The notes beneath the pieces are model-generated. The model made no database searches. It was not told the DNA's origin and was given only the letters and a program-made list of their open reading frames with translations. From assembly GCF_030813595.1 (NCBI RefSeq), contig NZ_JAUSUH010000005.1, forward strand, positions 1 to 64,000: a stretch of DNA of 64,000 nucleotides, written 5' to 3'. The stretch comes from Ancylobacter vacuolatus (GTDB taxonomy: Bacteria; Pseudomonadota; Alphaproteobacteria; Rhizobiales; Xanthobacteraceae). Shown here in pieces: positions 8,034 to 16,917 of this stretch (its first letter is position 1; each line of letters begins with the position of its first letter). The position numbers and the translations under genes were made by a program.

Positions 8034-8908
8034 GCCGCTCGACGCAGCACGGGCCGCGTCAGGCAGGTCGGGCCACCCTCGCAGGCGATGCATAGCGCGT
8101 CGGCGGCGAAGGTCGAGACGGTGCAGCCGGCGGCCTCCATGGCGGCCTTAGTCGCGGGGAAGCCCTCGACCATGATCACTTCGTTCGGCCGGGTGGGCAG
8201 CACGTTTAGCGACAGGCCGTTGCTGGCGTGGAACTCGTCGGCCGGCGCCTCGATCAGGCGAATGCCGCGCTTCTTGAGCAGCTGGTGGAACGCCGCCGGC
8301 AGCAGCGGCGCGAAGACGAGCGCGAGGTCGTCGGCCAGCGGGCTGATGACGCTCATGAGATGCAGGCAGGCCTCTTCCCCCTGCCAGAGCGGCAGGTCGA
8401 AGCCGAGCACGGCGACGCCGTGGGGCGCGAGGAGGGCGCCCAGCTGGTCGATACCCTCCTGATTGGTCCGCACGCCGCGCCCGACGATGAGGGTGCGCGC
8501 ATCGAGCCACACGCAGTCGCCACCTTCCACCGTGCCAGGGGCCTCGATGCGCCCGAGGATCGGAATCTGCCGCTCGGCATAGGCCTTCTCATGCAGCGCG
8601 GGCTCTCCGGCGCGCAGCGGCTTGCCCATGCGCAGGATGATCGCACCATGGTCGGACATCAGCGAGGGATCATGGGTGAACATGGCGTCGGCCAGCCCAT
8701 CGCCTTCGTCGTCGAGCCAGAGGATCTCGGTGCCGGACTGTTCGACGAGTTTAGCGAAGGCGCGATACTGGTGGATCGCCTTGGCGCCGTCGAAGGTCGG
8801 GCCGTAATGCCACTGCGCCGGGTCCGCCCGCATCAGGCTGGGGCCGGGCCGGCGCATCAAGACGCGCTGCAGCGGCGCCGACATATCCTGAGACCCGAAA
8901 GCCGACAT
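8030..8908 (-). CDS. Arginine deiminase/DDAH-superfamily guanidino hydrolase
   Basis: 292-residue member of the amidinotransferase/arginine-deiminase fold (guanidino-group modifying enzymes). It has TVEGGDCVWLD with the substrate-binding E and D, a CLHLMSVISPLADD segment with the catalytic histidine, and a C-terminal GGPTCLT with the nucleophilic cysteine. The length matches dimethylarginine dimethylaminohydrolase-like proteins rather than full arginine deiminase (about 410 residues). It should act on arginine, methylarginine or a related guanidino compound, giving citrulline or a ureido product. First gene of the minus-strand operon; the start at 8908 has AGAGG seven bases upstream and the stop overlaps tetR. 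Exact substrate unknown. Confidence 0.75.
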   Translation of the reverse strand: MSAFGSQDMSAPLQRVLMRRPGPSLMRADPAQWHYGPTFDGAKAIHQYRAFAKLVEQSGTEILWLDDEGDGLADAMFTHDPSLMSDHGAIILRMGKPLRAGEPALHEKAYAERQIPILGRIEAPGTVEGGDCVWLDARTLIVGRGVRTNQEGIDQLGALLAPHGVAVLGFDLPLWQGEEACLHLMSVISPLADDLALVFAPLLPAAFHQLLKKRGIRLIEAPADEFHASNGLSLNVLPTRPNEVIMVEGFPATKAAMEAAGCTVSTFAADALCIACEGGPTCLTRPVLRRAA

Positions 8909-8974
8909 ATGCTACCTCTTTGACCATGAGCTGCCGAAATTTTGGCACTGCACAAAAACATCGCCTATCGATTT

Positions 8975-8992
8975 GTTATACGCTTGAATAAC
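8975..8992. promoter_or_regulatory. Candidate operator in divergent arginine-operon spacer
   Basis: GTTAT (8975-8979) and ATAAC (8988-8992) form an inverted repeat with an 8-base spacer in the AT-richest part of the 246-base region between the guanidino hydrolase gene (-) and the importer (+). It suits a dimeric TetR regulator, but nothing else supports it. Confidence 0.35.
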
Positions 8993-9154
8993 TGCGAGGG
9001 AAAGTGCACGTTTAGGCTGTGAGATGGGTGCGAGGGTCTGCGGCCCGCCATTTGCGTCGGGATTTCCAGGACGCAGCGGGTGGCGGATTCGGCAGGGAAG
9101 GGGAGACGGCATGAGCCAGATGCCTTGGTGTCAGCCTCCGGAGGCGCCCCTCCG

Positions 9155-9928
9155 ATGACGGAGCGCGCCGAAGCCATCGCCGTTCGCGACCTGTGCAAGC
9201 GCTTCGGTGCGCTGGAGGTCCTCAAGGGCATCTCGCTCACGGCGCGCGAAGGCGAGGTCATCGCCATCATCGGCGGCTCGGGCTCCGGTAAGTCCACCTT
9301 CCTGCGCTGCATCAACCTGCTGGAAGTGCCGAGCAGCGGCTCGGTGGCGATCCGTGGCGAGCAGATCGCCCTGCGCGCCGACCGCCATGGCGGCCTCGTC
9401 CCGTCGGATCGCCGTCAGGTGCAGCGCCTGCGCGCGCGCCTCGGCATGGTGTTCCAGAGCTTCAACCTCTGGCAGCACATGACCATCATCCAGAATGTCA
9501 TCGAGGCGCCGGTTCACGTGCTTGGCGTGCCGAAAGCCGAGGCGATCGAGCGCGGCGAGGCGCTGCTGCGGCGCGTCGGCCTGTTCGACAAGCGCGACGT
9601 CTACCCGGCCTTCCTCTCCGGCGGCCAGCAGCAGCGCGCAGCCATTGCGCGGGCGCTGGCGATCCAGCCGCATGCGATGCTGTTCGACGAGCCGACCTCC
9701 GCCCTCGACCCCGAGCTGGTCGGCGAGGTTCTGGGGGTCATCGGCGATCTGGCGAAGGAGCAGCGCACGATGATTCTCGTCACGCACGAGATGAAGTTCG
9801 CCCGCGACGTCGCCAGCCACATCGTGTTCCTCGCCCACGGCGTGATCGAGGAGCAAGGACCGCCGGAGCAGATTTTCGGCGACCCGAAGTCGGAGCTGCT
9901 GAGGAAATTCATCAGCTCCAGCCACTGA
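9155..9928 (+). CDS. Basic amino acid ABC transporter, ATP-binding subunit (HisP type)
   Basis: 257-residue ATPase. Walker A is GGSGSGKS near residues 40-47, the Q loop is MVFQSFNLWQHMT, the signature is LSGGQQQR and Walker B ends in LFDEPTSALD; the H-loop is THEMKFARD. The FNLWQHMT variant and the spacing match the HisP/ArtP/AotP polar-amino-acid group. I chose the ATG at 9155 because GGAGG lies about 10 bases upstream; upstream in-frame starts add non-homologous residues. It energises the two permeases encoded downstream and is the first gene of the plus-strand importer operon. Confidence 0.9.
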   Translation: MTERAEAIAVRDLCKRFGALEVLKGISLTAREGEVIAIIGGSGSGKSTFLRCINLLEVPSSGSVAIRGEQIALRADRHGGLVPSDRRQVQRLRARLGMVFQSFNLWQHMTIIQNVIEAPVHVLGVPKAEAIERGEALLRRVGLFDKRDVYPAFLSGGQQQRAAIARALAIQPHAMLFDEPTSALDPELVGEVLGVIGDLAKEQRTMILVTHEMKFARDVASHIVFLAHGVIEEQGPPEQIFGDPKSELLRKFISSSH

Positions 9929-9956
9929 AAAAGCCCGGGAACCAGAGGGGAAAACC

Positions 9957-10739
9957 ATGAAACACGCATTCAGGACGATGATCGCCGCCGCCGTCATCGG
10001 CATTGCCGGCGCCTGTGGCGCGGCGGCCGAACCGCTCAAGGTCGGCTTCGCCGCCGAGCCCTATCCGCCCTTCGCCTCGCCGGACGCCGGCGGCAAGTGG
10101 GAAGGCTGGGAAGTCGAGTTCATGCAGGCCATGTGCAAGCAGGCCAAGCTTGAATGTGTCATCACCCCCGTCGCGTGGGACGGCATCATCCCGGCGCTGA
10201 CGTCGAAGAAGATCGACATGATCGTCGGCTCGATGTCGATCACGCCGGAGCGCCTGAAGACCATCGACTTCTCCGACAAGTATTACAACACGCCCACCGG
10301 CGTTATTGGCCCGAAGAGCGAGAAATTCGCGGCAACGCCTGAAGGGCTCAAGGGCAAGACCATCGGCGTGCAGGTCGCCACCATCCATCAGGACTACGCC
10401 AACAAGTATTTCGGCGGTGCGGGCGCGACCGTGAAGGAATACCAGACGCAGGACGAGGCCAATGCCGACCTCGCCGCCGGCCGCCTGGACGCGGTGCAAG
10501 CCGATGCGATCGCGCTCGACGCTTTCCTCAAGTCCGACCAGGGAAAGCAGTGCTGCGACCTGAAGGGCAATGTGAAGGATGACCCGGAAATCCTCGGGGC
10601 CGGCGTGGGCGTGGGCCTGCGCAAGGGCGAGACCGAGCTGAAGAACAAGATCAACGCCGCGATCAAGGCGATCCGTGCCGACGGCACTTATGACGCCTTC
10701 TCGAAGAAATATTTCGACTTCGACGTCTACGGCGGCTGA
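9957..10739 (+). CDS. Basic amino acid ABC transporter, periplasmic binding protein
   Basis: 260 residues with a Sec signal peptide (about 1-22, cleaved after CGAAA) and a type-2 periplasmic binding fold of the lysine/arginine/ornithine-binding family (SBP_bac_3). Typical segments are PLKVGFAAEPYPPF, WEGWEVEFMQAMC, WDGIIPALTSKKIDMIVGSMSITPERLKTIDFSD and KGKTIGVQVAT. The aspartate and serine residues in the VGSMSIT region contact alpha-amino acids in this family. Arginine or a related cationic amino acid is the likely ligand given the divergent aruHI genes. A GC-rich hairpin follows the stop. Confidence 0.88.
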   Translation: MKHAFRTMIAAAVIGIAGACGAAAEPLKVGFAAEPYPPFASPDAGGKWEGWEVEFMQAMCKQAKLECVITPVAWDGIIPALTSKKIDMIVGSMSITPERLKTIDFSDKYYNTPTGVIGPKSEKFAATPEGLKGKTIGVQVATIHQDYANKYFGGAGATVKEYQTQDEANADLAAGRLDAVQADAIALDAFLKSDQGKQCCDLKGNVKDDPEILGAGVGVGLRKGETELKNKINAAIKAIRADGTYDAFSKKYFDFDVYGG

Positions 10740-10751
10740 TCGAAGGCGGGC

Positions 10752-10776
10752 CGGGCCGGCGCCTGGCGCCGGCCCG
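10752..10776 (+). promoter_or_regulatory. Intercistronic hairpin after binding-protein gene
   Basis: A 10-12 bp GC stem (10752-10763 with 10765-10776) lies between the binding-protein gene and the first permease, with no T tract. Such hairpins protect the upstream mRNA and allow more binding protein than permease to be made. Confidence 0.6.
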
Positions 10777-10802
10777 TGCCTCCCCAAGGCTGGGAGGGCA
10801 CT

Positions 10803-11522
10803 ATGGCGGCAGACATGATCAATTGGAGCCTGCTGGCACTCGAGCCGCCCGGCTGGGGCGGTGTGCTGCTCGCTGGCCTGATGAACTCGATCAAGATCGC
10901 GCTTGGCGGCTATTCGCTCGGGCTCGTGCTCGGTACCGGCGGCGCCTTCGGCAAGCTCTATGGCGGCCCGGTGACGCGGGACCTCATGGAAGTCTACACC
11001 ACCGTCGTGCGCGCTGTGCCCGAACTGGTGCTGATCCTCCTGCTCTATTACGCCGGCACCGACCTGCTCAACCGCGTCAGCGCTGCGCTCGGCTATGGCT
11101 CGGTCGACATTAGCGGGCTGGCGGCGGGCATTTTCGTCATCGGCGTGGTGCAGGGGGCCTATTCGACCGAGGTGCTGCGCGGGGCGATCCTCGCCGTGCC
11201 GGCCGGCCAGATGGAGGCCGCGCGGGCCTTCGGCATGTCGCCGTTGATGATCATGCGGCGTGTCACCCTGCCGGCCATGCTGCCGCATGCGCTGCCGGGG
11301 CTCTCCAATCTCTGGCTCATCTGCACCAAGGACACGGCGCTGCTCGCGGTGGTCGGCTTCAGCGAACTCACTCTGGTTACTCGGCAGGCGGCGGGCACCA
11401 CGAAAGCCTACATGCTCTTCTTCTGCGCCGCGGGGGTGCTCTATCTGCTGCTGACGCTGGTTTCCGGTCTCATCATCCGCGTCATCGAGGCCCGCGCCCG
11501 GCGCGGCTGGGCGGCGCGATGA
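10803..11522 (+). CDS. Polar amino acid ABC transporter permease (HisQ type)
   Basis: 239-residue membrane protein with about five transmembrane helices and the EAA coupling loop (EAARAFGMSPLMIMRRVTLPAMLPHALPGL). It has the HisQ/ArtQ pattern, including VYTTVVRAVPELVLILLLYYAG. GGGAGG precedes the ATG at 10803. It forms a heterodimer with the next permease, whose gene overlaps it by four bases (ATGA), pointing to coupled translation. Confidence 0.88.
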   Translation: MAADMINWSLLALEPPGWGGVLLAGLMNSIKIALGGYSLGLVLGTGGAFGKLYGGPVTRDLMEVYTTVVRAVPELVLILLLYYAGTDLLNRVSAALGYGSVDISGLAAGIFVIGVVQGAYSTEVLRGAILAVPAGQMEAARAFGMSPLMIMRRVTLPAMLPHALPGLSNLWLICTKDTALLAVVGFSELTLVTRQAAGTTKAYMLFFCAAGVLYLLLTLVSGLIIRVIEARARRGWAAR

Positions 11523-12388
11523 CAAAGCAGCAACGCGCCGCTACGCCCGAGGCGAGGGTCAAACTGCCGGCGGAGGAGAGCACCCTCGACGCCACGGCGC
11601 TGACCAGCCTGCCGAGCGGGCGGGCCCTGCTGGAGCCGCACCGCATCGTGCTGATGGCGGTGGGGGCGGGCATCATCTTCTGTGCGGCCTGGTTCCTGCG
11701 CTGGGACTGGCTGCCGAACTATGCCGGGGCCATTGTCTCTGGCGTTGGCGTCACGTTGCTGATGCTGGCGAGCACGTCGGTGCTCGGCTTCTTTCTCGCC
11801 GTGCCGCTCGGGCTGGTGCAGGTGACCGGCCCGTGGTGGCTGAGCCTGCCGGCACAGGGCTTCTGCACGGTCATTCGCGGCACGCCGCTGCTGCTGCAGC
11901 TGTGGCTGCTCTATTACGGGCTCGGTTCGCTATTTCCGCAATTCCCGGAGATCCGGCAGTCCGTCCTCTGGCCGTATCTGCGCGAGGCCTGGCCCTATGG
12001 CGTGGCGGCGCTGACCCTCTCCTTTGCGGCCTATGAGGGCGAGGTGATGCGTGGGGCCTTCGCCGGCGTGCCGAGGGGCGAGCTGGAGGCGGCCCGCGCC
12101 TATGGCATGAGCCGCTGGAAGCTGTTCTGGCGCATCTGGCTGCCGCGCGCCGTGCACCGTGCGCTGCCCACGCTCAATGGCGAGACGGTGCTGCAGCTGA
12201 AGGCCACGCCGCTGGTCGCCACCATCACGGTGATCGACGTCTATGCGGTCATTTCCAAGGTTCGGCAGGTCACCTTCCTGACCTATGAGCCGCTGCTGCT
12301 GCTGGCGCTGATCTACCTGATCCTGACCGCCCTTCTCGTTGCGGCGTTCCGCTATTTCGAGAAGAGAATACCAACCCGGAGTGCCTGA
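11519..12388 (+). CDS. Polar amino acid ABC transporter permease (HisM type)
   Basis: 289 residues with a longer, mostly polar N-terminal tail (1-38) before the first transmembrane helix, then a HisM-like core: FCTVIRGTPLLLQLWLLYYGLG and the EAA loop EAARAYGMSRWKLFWRIWLPRAV. It overlaps the upstream permease by four bases. Together with the ATPase and binding protein it completes one importer for basic amino acids. The N-terminal extension is about 40 residues longer than in E. coli HisM. Confidence 0.88.
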   Translation: MTKQQRAATPEARVKLPAEESTLDATALTSLPSGRALLEPHRIVLMAVGAGIIFCAAWFLRWDWLPNYAGAIVSGVGVTLLMLASTSVLGFFLAVPLGLVQVTGPWWLSLPAQGFCTVIRGTPLLLQLWLLYYGLGSLFPQFPEIRQSVLWPYLREAWPYGVAALTLSFAAYEGEVMRGAFAGVPRGELEAARAYGMSRWKLFWRIWLPRAVHRALPTLNGETVLQLKATPLVATITVIDVYAVISKVRQVTFLTYEPLLLLALIYLILTALLVAAFRYFEKRIPTRSA

Positions 12389-12390
12389 AG

Positions 12391-13560
12391 ATGAACGTTC
12401 GCGCCATGCTCACCAACGCAATGCCCGAGCTGGTCGCGCTGCGCCGGGACCTGCACGCCCATCCCGAGCTCGGCCTCGAGGAGGTGCGCACCTCCGATGT
12501 CATCGCCCGCGAGCTGGACGCGCTCGGCTACCATGTCACGCGCGGCCTCGCCCGGACCGGGATCGTCGCCACGCTGTCCAACGGCACCAGCGGGCGCTCG
12601 GTCGGCGTGCGTGCCGACATCGACGCGCTACCGATTCATGAGGAGACAGGCCTGCCCTACACCAGCAAAACGCCGGGGTTGATGCATGCCTGCGGCCATG
12701 ACGGCCACACCGCCATGCTGCTCGGCGCGGCGCGGGCGATTGCCGAGCGGAGAAATTTCGACGGCACCGTGCATCTCATCTTCCAGCCGGCGGAGGAAAA
12801 TTTTGGCGGCGCGAAGATCATGGTGGAGGAGGGGCTGTTCGACCGCTTCCCCTGCGATGCCGTGTTCGCCCTGCACAATGATCCCGATGTGCCCTTCGGC
12901 ACCTTCGTGTTCCGCGACGGGCCGATCATGGCGGCGGTCGACGAGTGCCGCATCACCGTGAATGGCCGCGGCGGGCACGGTGCCGAGCCGCAGGCAACGG
13001 CCGATCCCATCCTGGCGGGCGCCTCCATCGTGATGGCGCTGCAGTCCATCGTCGCGCGCAACATCCACCCGATGGACCCGAGCGTGATCACCGTCGGCGC
13101 CTTCAATGCCGGGGCGGCGAGCAATGTCATCCCCGCCCGTGCCGAGCTCGTGATCGGCATCCGCTCCTTCGATCCCGCCGTGCGCGACGAGCTGGAGCGC
13201 CGCATCAGGCTCATCGCCGAGGGACAGGCAGCGAGCTATGGCATGAGCGCGACGGTGGACTATCAGCGCAGCTATGACGCCACCATCAACCACCCCGCCG
13301 AGACCGCTTTCCTGCGCGACCTTGCCACGCGCTTTGCCGGACCGGAGAAAGTGCGGGAGATGGCGCGCCCCAGCATGGGAAGCGAGGATTTCGCCTATAT
13401 GCTGAAGGCGCGGCCGGGCAGCTATTTCTTCCTCGGCGGACGGGCTTCGGAAGATGACCGGCCACTCCATCACCCCGGCTACAATTTCAACGACGACCTG
13501 CTGCCGATCGGTGCCGCCTTCTGGACCGAGCTGGTCGAAACCTATCTGAAGCCGGTGTGA
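12391..13560 (+). CDS. M20-family amidohydrolase (hippurate hydrolase-like)
   Basis: 389-residue zinc or manganese hydrolase of the M20D/AmhX-IAA-amino-acid hydrolase group. Metal ligands are visible in MHACGHDGHTAM (C101, H103) and FQPAEEN (E135, E136), and in MGSEDFAYM near the C-terminus; the lid domain starts near VNGRGGHGAEPQ. Such enzymes remove acyl groups from N-acyl amino acids. It starts two bases after the permease stop, so it is co-transcribed with the importer, suggesting that the imported substrate may include N-acylated basic amino acids or peptides. Exact substrate unknown. Confidence 0.85.
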   Translation: MNVRAMLTNAMPELVALRRDLHAHPELGLEEVRTSDVIARELDALGYHVTRGLARTGIVATLSNGTSGRSVGVRADIDALPIHEETGLPYTSKTPGLMHACGHDGHTAMLLGAARAIAERRNFDGTVHLIFQPAEENFGGAKIMVEEGLFDRFPCDAVFALHNDPDVPFGTFVFRDGPIMAAVDECRITVNGRGGHGAEPQATADPILAGASIVMALQSIVARNIHPMDPSVITVGAFNAGAASNVIPARAELVIGIRSFDPAVRDELERRIRLIAEGQAASYGMSATVDYQRSYDATINHPAETAFLRDLATRFAGPEKVREMARPSMGSEDFAYMLKARPGSYFFLGGRASEDDRPLHHPGYNFNDDLLPIGAAFWTELVETYLKPV

Positions 13561-13592
13561 GCGGGGGCGCCGCGCGCGAAGGACGACGACCG

Positions 13593-14495
13593 ATGCGGCT
13601 ACCCTCGACGCAGGCCCTGCGCGCGCTCGAAGCCTTCGCCCGGCATGGCACCGTTTGGCAGGCCGCCGCCGAATTGAACATCACACGCAGCGCAGTCAGC
13701 CACCAGCTGCGCTTCCTGGAACAGGATCTCGGTTTCGACCTGCTCCAGCGCGCCGGCAAGGGCGTGATGCTGACCCCGCAGGGCAAGCGTTACGCCGCCG
13801 ATGTCCGCACCGCTCTTGCCCTGCTCGCCGATGCCGCCGTGCACTATGGTGACCGGGGGCTGCTGCAGGGCGCGATCACGGTCAGCTCGACCCCGGGCTT
13901 TGCCACCTTCTGGCTGTGCATACATGTCGCCGAGTTCCGCCAGCTGCATCCGGGCGTGACGTTGCGCATCGTCACGCCGCCACGTCTGGAGGATGTCGAC
14001 GCGCCGGGCGTCGACGCCTTCATCGCCTATGGTGATGGCGACTGGCCGCGCCACAGCGTGGAACTGCTCAGCGTCGTCGACTTCATGCCGGTGTGCAGCC
14101 CGGTGCTGCTCAATCAGCTGGGCGGCCTCAATGAACCCGTCGACGTGCTCCGCTCGGTGCTGCTGCATCTCGACGGGCTCGGTGACTGGCTGACCTGGCT
14201 GACGGCGGCCGGCGTGGTCGGGCCGCGCACGGACCAGGGGGTGATCTTCTCCGACATGAACCTCGTGCTGGCGGCGGCGCTGGCGGGGCAGGGGATCGCC
14301 ATCGGCGACAATTTCGTCTGCCGGCAAGCGGTCGAAACCGGGCGGCTGGTCGTGCCGTTCGAACTCACCATCCGTGCCGCGCGGGCCTATTATTTCGTCA
14401 CGCCGCGCGACCGTCCCGGAAATCCGGCGATACAGGCCTTCGCGGCCTGGCTGAAGTCGCGGCTCGTGCAGACGGCGCCTGTCATGCGTAGTTGA
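13593..14495 (+). CDS. LysR-type transcriptional regulator (GcvA-like)
   Basis: 300 residues. The winged helix-turn-helix (about 1-60) contains LRALEAFARHGTVWQAAAELNITRSAVSHQLRFLEQDLGFDLLQR, close to the GcvA/AmpR subgroup, followed by a periplasmic-binding-like effector domain. It lies 32 bases after the M20 gene and 147 bases before the PotA-like operon, in the same direction as both. The palindrome at 14548-14562 suggests that it controls the downstream operon; regulation of the arginine operon is an alternative. Confidence 0.88.
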   Translation: MRLPSTQALRALEAFARHGTVWQAAAELNITRSAVSHQLRFLEQDLGFDLLQRAGKGVMLTPQGKRYAADVRTALALLADAAVHYGDRGLLQGAITVSSTPGFATFWLCIHVAEFRQLHPGVTLRIVTPPRLEDVDAPGVDAFIAYGDGDWPRHSVELLSVVDFMPVCSPVLLNQLGGLNEPVDVLRSVLLHLDGLGDWLTWLTAAGVVGPRTDQGVIFSDMNLVLAAALAGQGIAIGDNFVCRQAVETGRLVVPFELTIRAARAYYFVTPRDRPGNPAIQAFAAWLKSRLVQTAPVMRS

Positions 14496-14547
14496 TTGAT
14501 GCATTCATAGGCGACTTGTCTTCGGTGCCTAGGTCGTCGGCAATGAA

Positions 14548-14562
14548 GTGAATATTCTTCAC
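14548..14562. promoter_or_regulatory. Candidate LysR binding site upstream of module B
   Basis: GTGAA-N5-TTCAC (14548-14562), a dyad of the size LysR proteins bind, lies 80 bases before the first gene of the PotA-like operon and just after the LysR gene. Confidence 0.4.
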
Positions 14563-14642
14563 GCCATGCGGGATTTTAATTCATTTGAGGTGAGAGGATC
14601 GCCAGATTAGGATTTCTACATATAACGGAGCGCGCAGCGAAC

Positions 14643-15725
14643 GTGAGCAAACGGGCTGTCGGGTTGCAGGTGATCGGGATCGGCAAATCCTTCGGCCACT
14701 TCACCGCGCTGAAGGACATCACGCTTGACATCGCGCCCGGCGAGTTCCTGACCCTGCTCGGCCCCTCCGGCTCCGGCAAGACCACGTTCCTGATGTTGCT
14801 TGCCGGCTTTCAGGCGGCGAGCGAGGGCCAGCTTCTCAGCGACGGCGTCGACATTACCAATAGCCGGGCGGAAGATCGCTCCTTCGGCATGGTGTTCCAG
14901 GGCTACGCCCTGTTCCCGCACAAGAGCGTGGCGCAGAACATCGCCTTTCCGCTGCAGGTGCGCGGCATTGCCCGCGAAGACATCGCCCGGCGGGTCGACG
15001 CCATCATCGCCCGTGTCGGGCTGGTGGGACATGAGAACAAGCGGCCCGCCCAGCTGTCGGGCGGGCAGCAGCAGCGCGTGGCGCTGGCCCGCGCGCTGGT
15101 GTTCGAGCCGCCGGTTCTGCTGCTGGACGAGCCGTTCTCCGCCCTCGACAAGCATTTGCGCGGGCGCATGCAGGAAGAGGTGGCGCGCCTGCATGGCGAA
15201 TTCGGCACCACCTTCGTCTTCGTCACCCATGACCAGAGCGAGGCGCTGTCGCTGTCCTCGCGCATCGCCATCTTCAACCATGGCCGCCTGCTTCAGCTCG
15301 GCGCGCCGCGCGACATTTATGAGCGGCCATCGAGCCGGTTCGTCGCCGAGTTCCTCGGCGAGATCAACCTGCTGCCGGTCGGCGGCATCGGCCATTGCGC
15401 GCGCGGCACCAGCGGCATGTTCGAGGGTGCGCGCCTGACCGCGCCCCGGCACGACCATCTCAACGGCAGCGCCGTGCTGGCGGTGCGGCCCGAGCACATG
15501 TCGGTCAGCGCCGAGCCGCCGGAAGAGGGCAACGGCGTTCCCGCCCGGCTTGCCGGCACCACCTATCTCGGCTCGGCCATGCGCCTGGCCTTCGCGACGC
15601 GCAGCGGCACCCCGCTCACCGTGACCCTGTCGAGCGAGGCTGCCGGCCGGATCCTCGATCGAGGCCCGGACTTCTGGGTCACCTGGTCCTTTGAGAATGG
15701 CTTCCTTCTTCCAGAGCAAAGCTGA
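14643..15725 (+). CDS. PotA-like ABC transporter ATP-binding protein
   Basis: 360 residues: an ATPase domain (about 1-235) with Walker A GPSGSGKTT, signature LSGGQQQR and Walker B LLLDEPFSALD, then a C-terminal TOBE-type regulatory domain (about 260-360). The two-part architecture and the FQGYALFPHKSVAQNIAFPL segment match the spermidine/putrescine and iron(III)-type (CUT1-like) importers. The start is GTG at 14643. First gene of an apparently nine-gene operon that continues to 24005. The transported compound is inferred to be a cationic amine from family and neighbours. Confidence 0.88.
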   Translation: MSKRAVGLQVIGIGKSFGHFTALKDITLDIAPGEFLTLLGPSGSGKTTFLMLLAGFQAASEGQLLSDGVDITNSRAEDRSFGMVFQGYALFPHKSVAQNIAFPLQVRGIAREDIARRVDAIIARVGLVGHENKRPAQLSGGQQQRVALARALVFEPPVLLLDEPFSALDKHLRGRMQEEVARLHGEFGTTFVFVTHDQSEALSLSSRIAIFNHGRLLQLGAPRDIYERPSSRFVAEFLGEINLLPVGGIGHCARGTSGMFEGARLTAPRHDHLNGSAVLAVRPEHMSVSAEPPEEGNGVPARLAGTTYLGSAMRLAFATRSGTPLTVTLSSEAAGRILDRGPDFWVTWSFENGFLLPEQS

Positions 15726-15743
15726 AAACAGCAGGAGCACGCC

Positions 15744-16859
15744 GTGAACGACGCCTTCCGGAAAGACTGCCTCGACATCCTCGCGGCGAAGGCCGCACGG
15801 GGAGACATCAGCCGCCGCCGCTTCACCCAGCTTGCCGCCCTGATCTTCGGCGGCGCCCCGCTGCTGCTGCGCACGCCGGAGGCGCTGGCGCAGGTGCGCC
15901 AGCTCGTCCTGGTCAACTGGGGCGGCGACGCGCTGAAGGCCTACGACAAGGCCTATGGCCAGCCCTTCGAGAAGGCGACCGGCATCGTCGTCAAGGAGGA
16001 CGGCACCGGCCCGACCGAGGGCGCCATCGCCGCCCAGTTCAAGAGCGGCAAGCCGACCTGGGATATCGTCGATGCCGACCCGTTCTCGGCCATCTCGCTC
16101 GGCAAGCAGGGGATGATCGAGCCGATCGACTACAGCGTCGTCGACAAGGCGAAGATGCGCCCCGGCTTTGACTGGGAATACGCGGCCTCGACCTATTTCT
16201 TCTCCTATGTCCTGGCCTATGACGCCGAGAAATATGGTGCCAATCCGCCCAAGAACATGGCCGACTTCTTCGATGTGAAGACGTTCCCGGGCAAGCGCAC
16301 CATGTATAAATGGGGTGCGGGCATGTGGGAGGCGGCGCTGCTGGCCGATGGCGTCGCGCCCGACAAGCTCTACCCGCTCGACCTCAAGCGTGCCCACGCC
16401 AAGATCGCCGCGCTGAAGCCCGATGTCGCCGCCTATTGGGGCGGCGGCGCCGAGAGCCAGCAATTGATGTTGAGCGGCGACGCCTCGATGGGGCTGATCT
16501 GGTCGACCCGCGCCTCGCTGATCGAGAAGGATTCCGGTGGGCAGATCAAGTTCACCTGGGACCAGGGGCTGCTGTCGCCGGGCGCGCTGGCGGTGATCAA
16601 GAACAACCCCGGCGGCAAGGAGAATGCGATGAAGTTCATCGCCTCGACCTCCGTGCCCGAGCGCCAGCTCATCATGTTCGAGATGCTCGGGCAGGGGCCG
16701 GCCAACCCGGCGACCGATGCGCTGATCCCGGCCGACCAGAAGCGCTACAACCCGGTCGATCCCGCCAACATGAAGAGCCAGGTCGCGCTCGACATGCCCT
16801 GGTACGCCGACAATTACGGCGCCGCGCTCGACGAGTTCACCCGGGTCATCTCGGCGTGA
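15744..16859 (+). CDS. PotD-like ABC transporter substrate-binding protein
   Basis: 371 residues, starting at GTG. The N-terminus carries a twin-arginine-like export signal (ISRRRFTQLAALIFGG, about residues 30-45), and the mature part is a family 1/PotD-type extracellular solute-binding protein (LVLVNWGGDALKAYDKAYG, FEKATGIVVKEDG, YADNYGAALDEF). Twin-arginine export suits folding in the cytoplasm but is not proven. Family relatives bind polyamines or other cationic amines. A strong hairpin follows the gene and separates it from the permeases. Confidence 0.88.
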   Translation: MNDAFRKDCLDILAAKAARGDISRRRFTQLAALIFGGAPLLLRTPEALAQVRQLVLVNWGGDALKAYDKAYGQPFEKATGIVVKEDGTGPTEGAIAAQFKSGKPTWDIVDADPFSAISLGKQGMIEPIDYSVVDKAKMRPGFDWEYAASTYFFSYVLAYDAEKYGANPPKNMADFFDVKTFPGKRTMYKWGAGMWEAALLADGVAPDKLYPLDLKRAHAKIAALKPDVAAYWGGGAESQQLMLSGDASMGLIWSTRASLIEKDSGGQIKFTWDQGLLSPGALAVIKNNPGGKENAMKFIASTSVPERQLIMFEMLGQGPANPATDALIPADQKRYNPVDPANMKSQVALDMPWYADNYGAALDEFTRVISA

Positions 16860-16867
16860 GCCTCCCA

Positions 16868-16894
16868 CCCTTCCGCGCGGCTCGCGCGGAAGGG
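16868..16894 (+). promoter_or_regulatory. Intercistronic hairpin after binding-protein gene
   Basis: A perfect 12-bp stem (16868-16879 with 16883-16894) with a 3-base loop and no T tract lies nine bases after the binding-protein stop. It is probably an mRNA-stabilising element that raises binding-protein yield relative to the permeases. Confidence 0.65.
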
Positions 16895-16917
16895 CTGCCC
16901 GATCGACGGATCAAACC

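Noticed and set aside
14616..16868. A 750-codon antisense open frame opposite the PotA/PotD-like genes
   Set aside because: Long antisense frames are expected in GC-rich DNA; its translation is low-complexity and matches nothing, while the plus strand holds two clear ABC genes.
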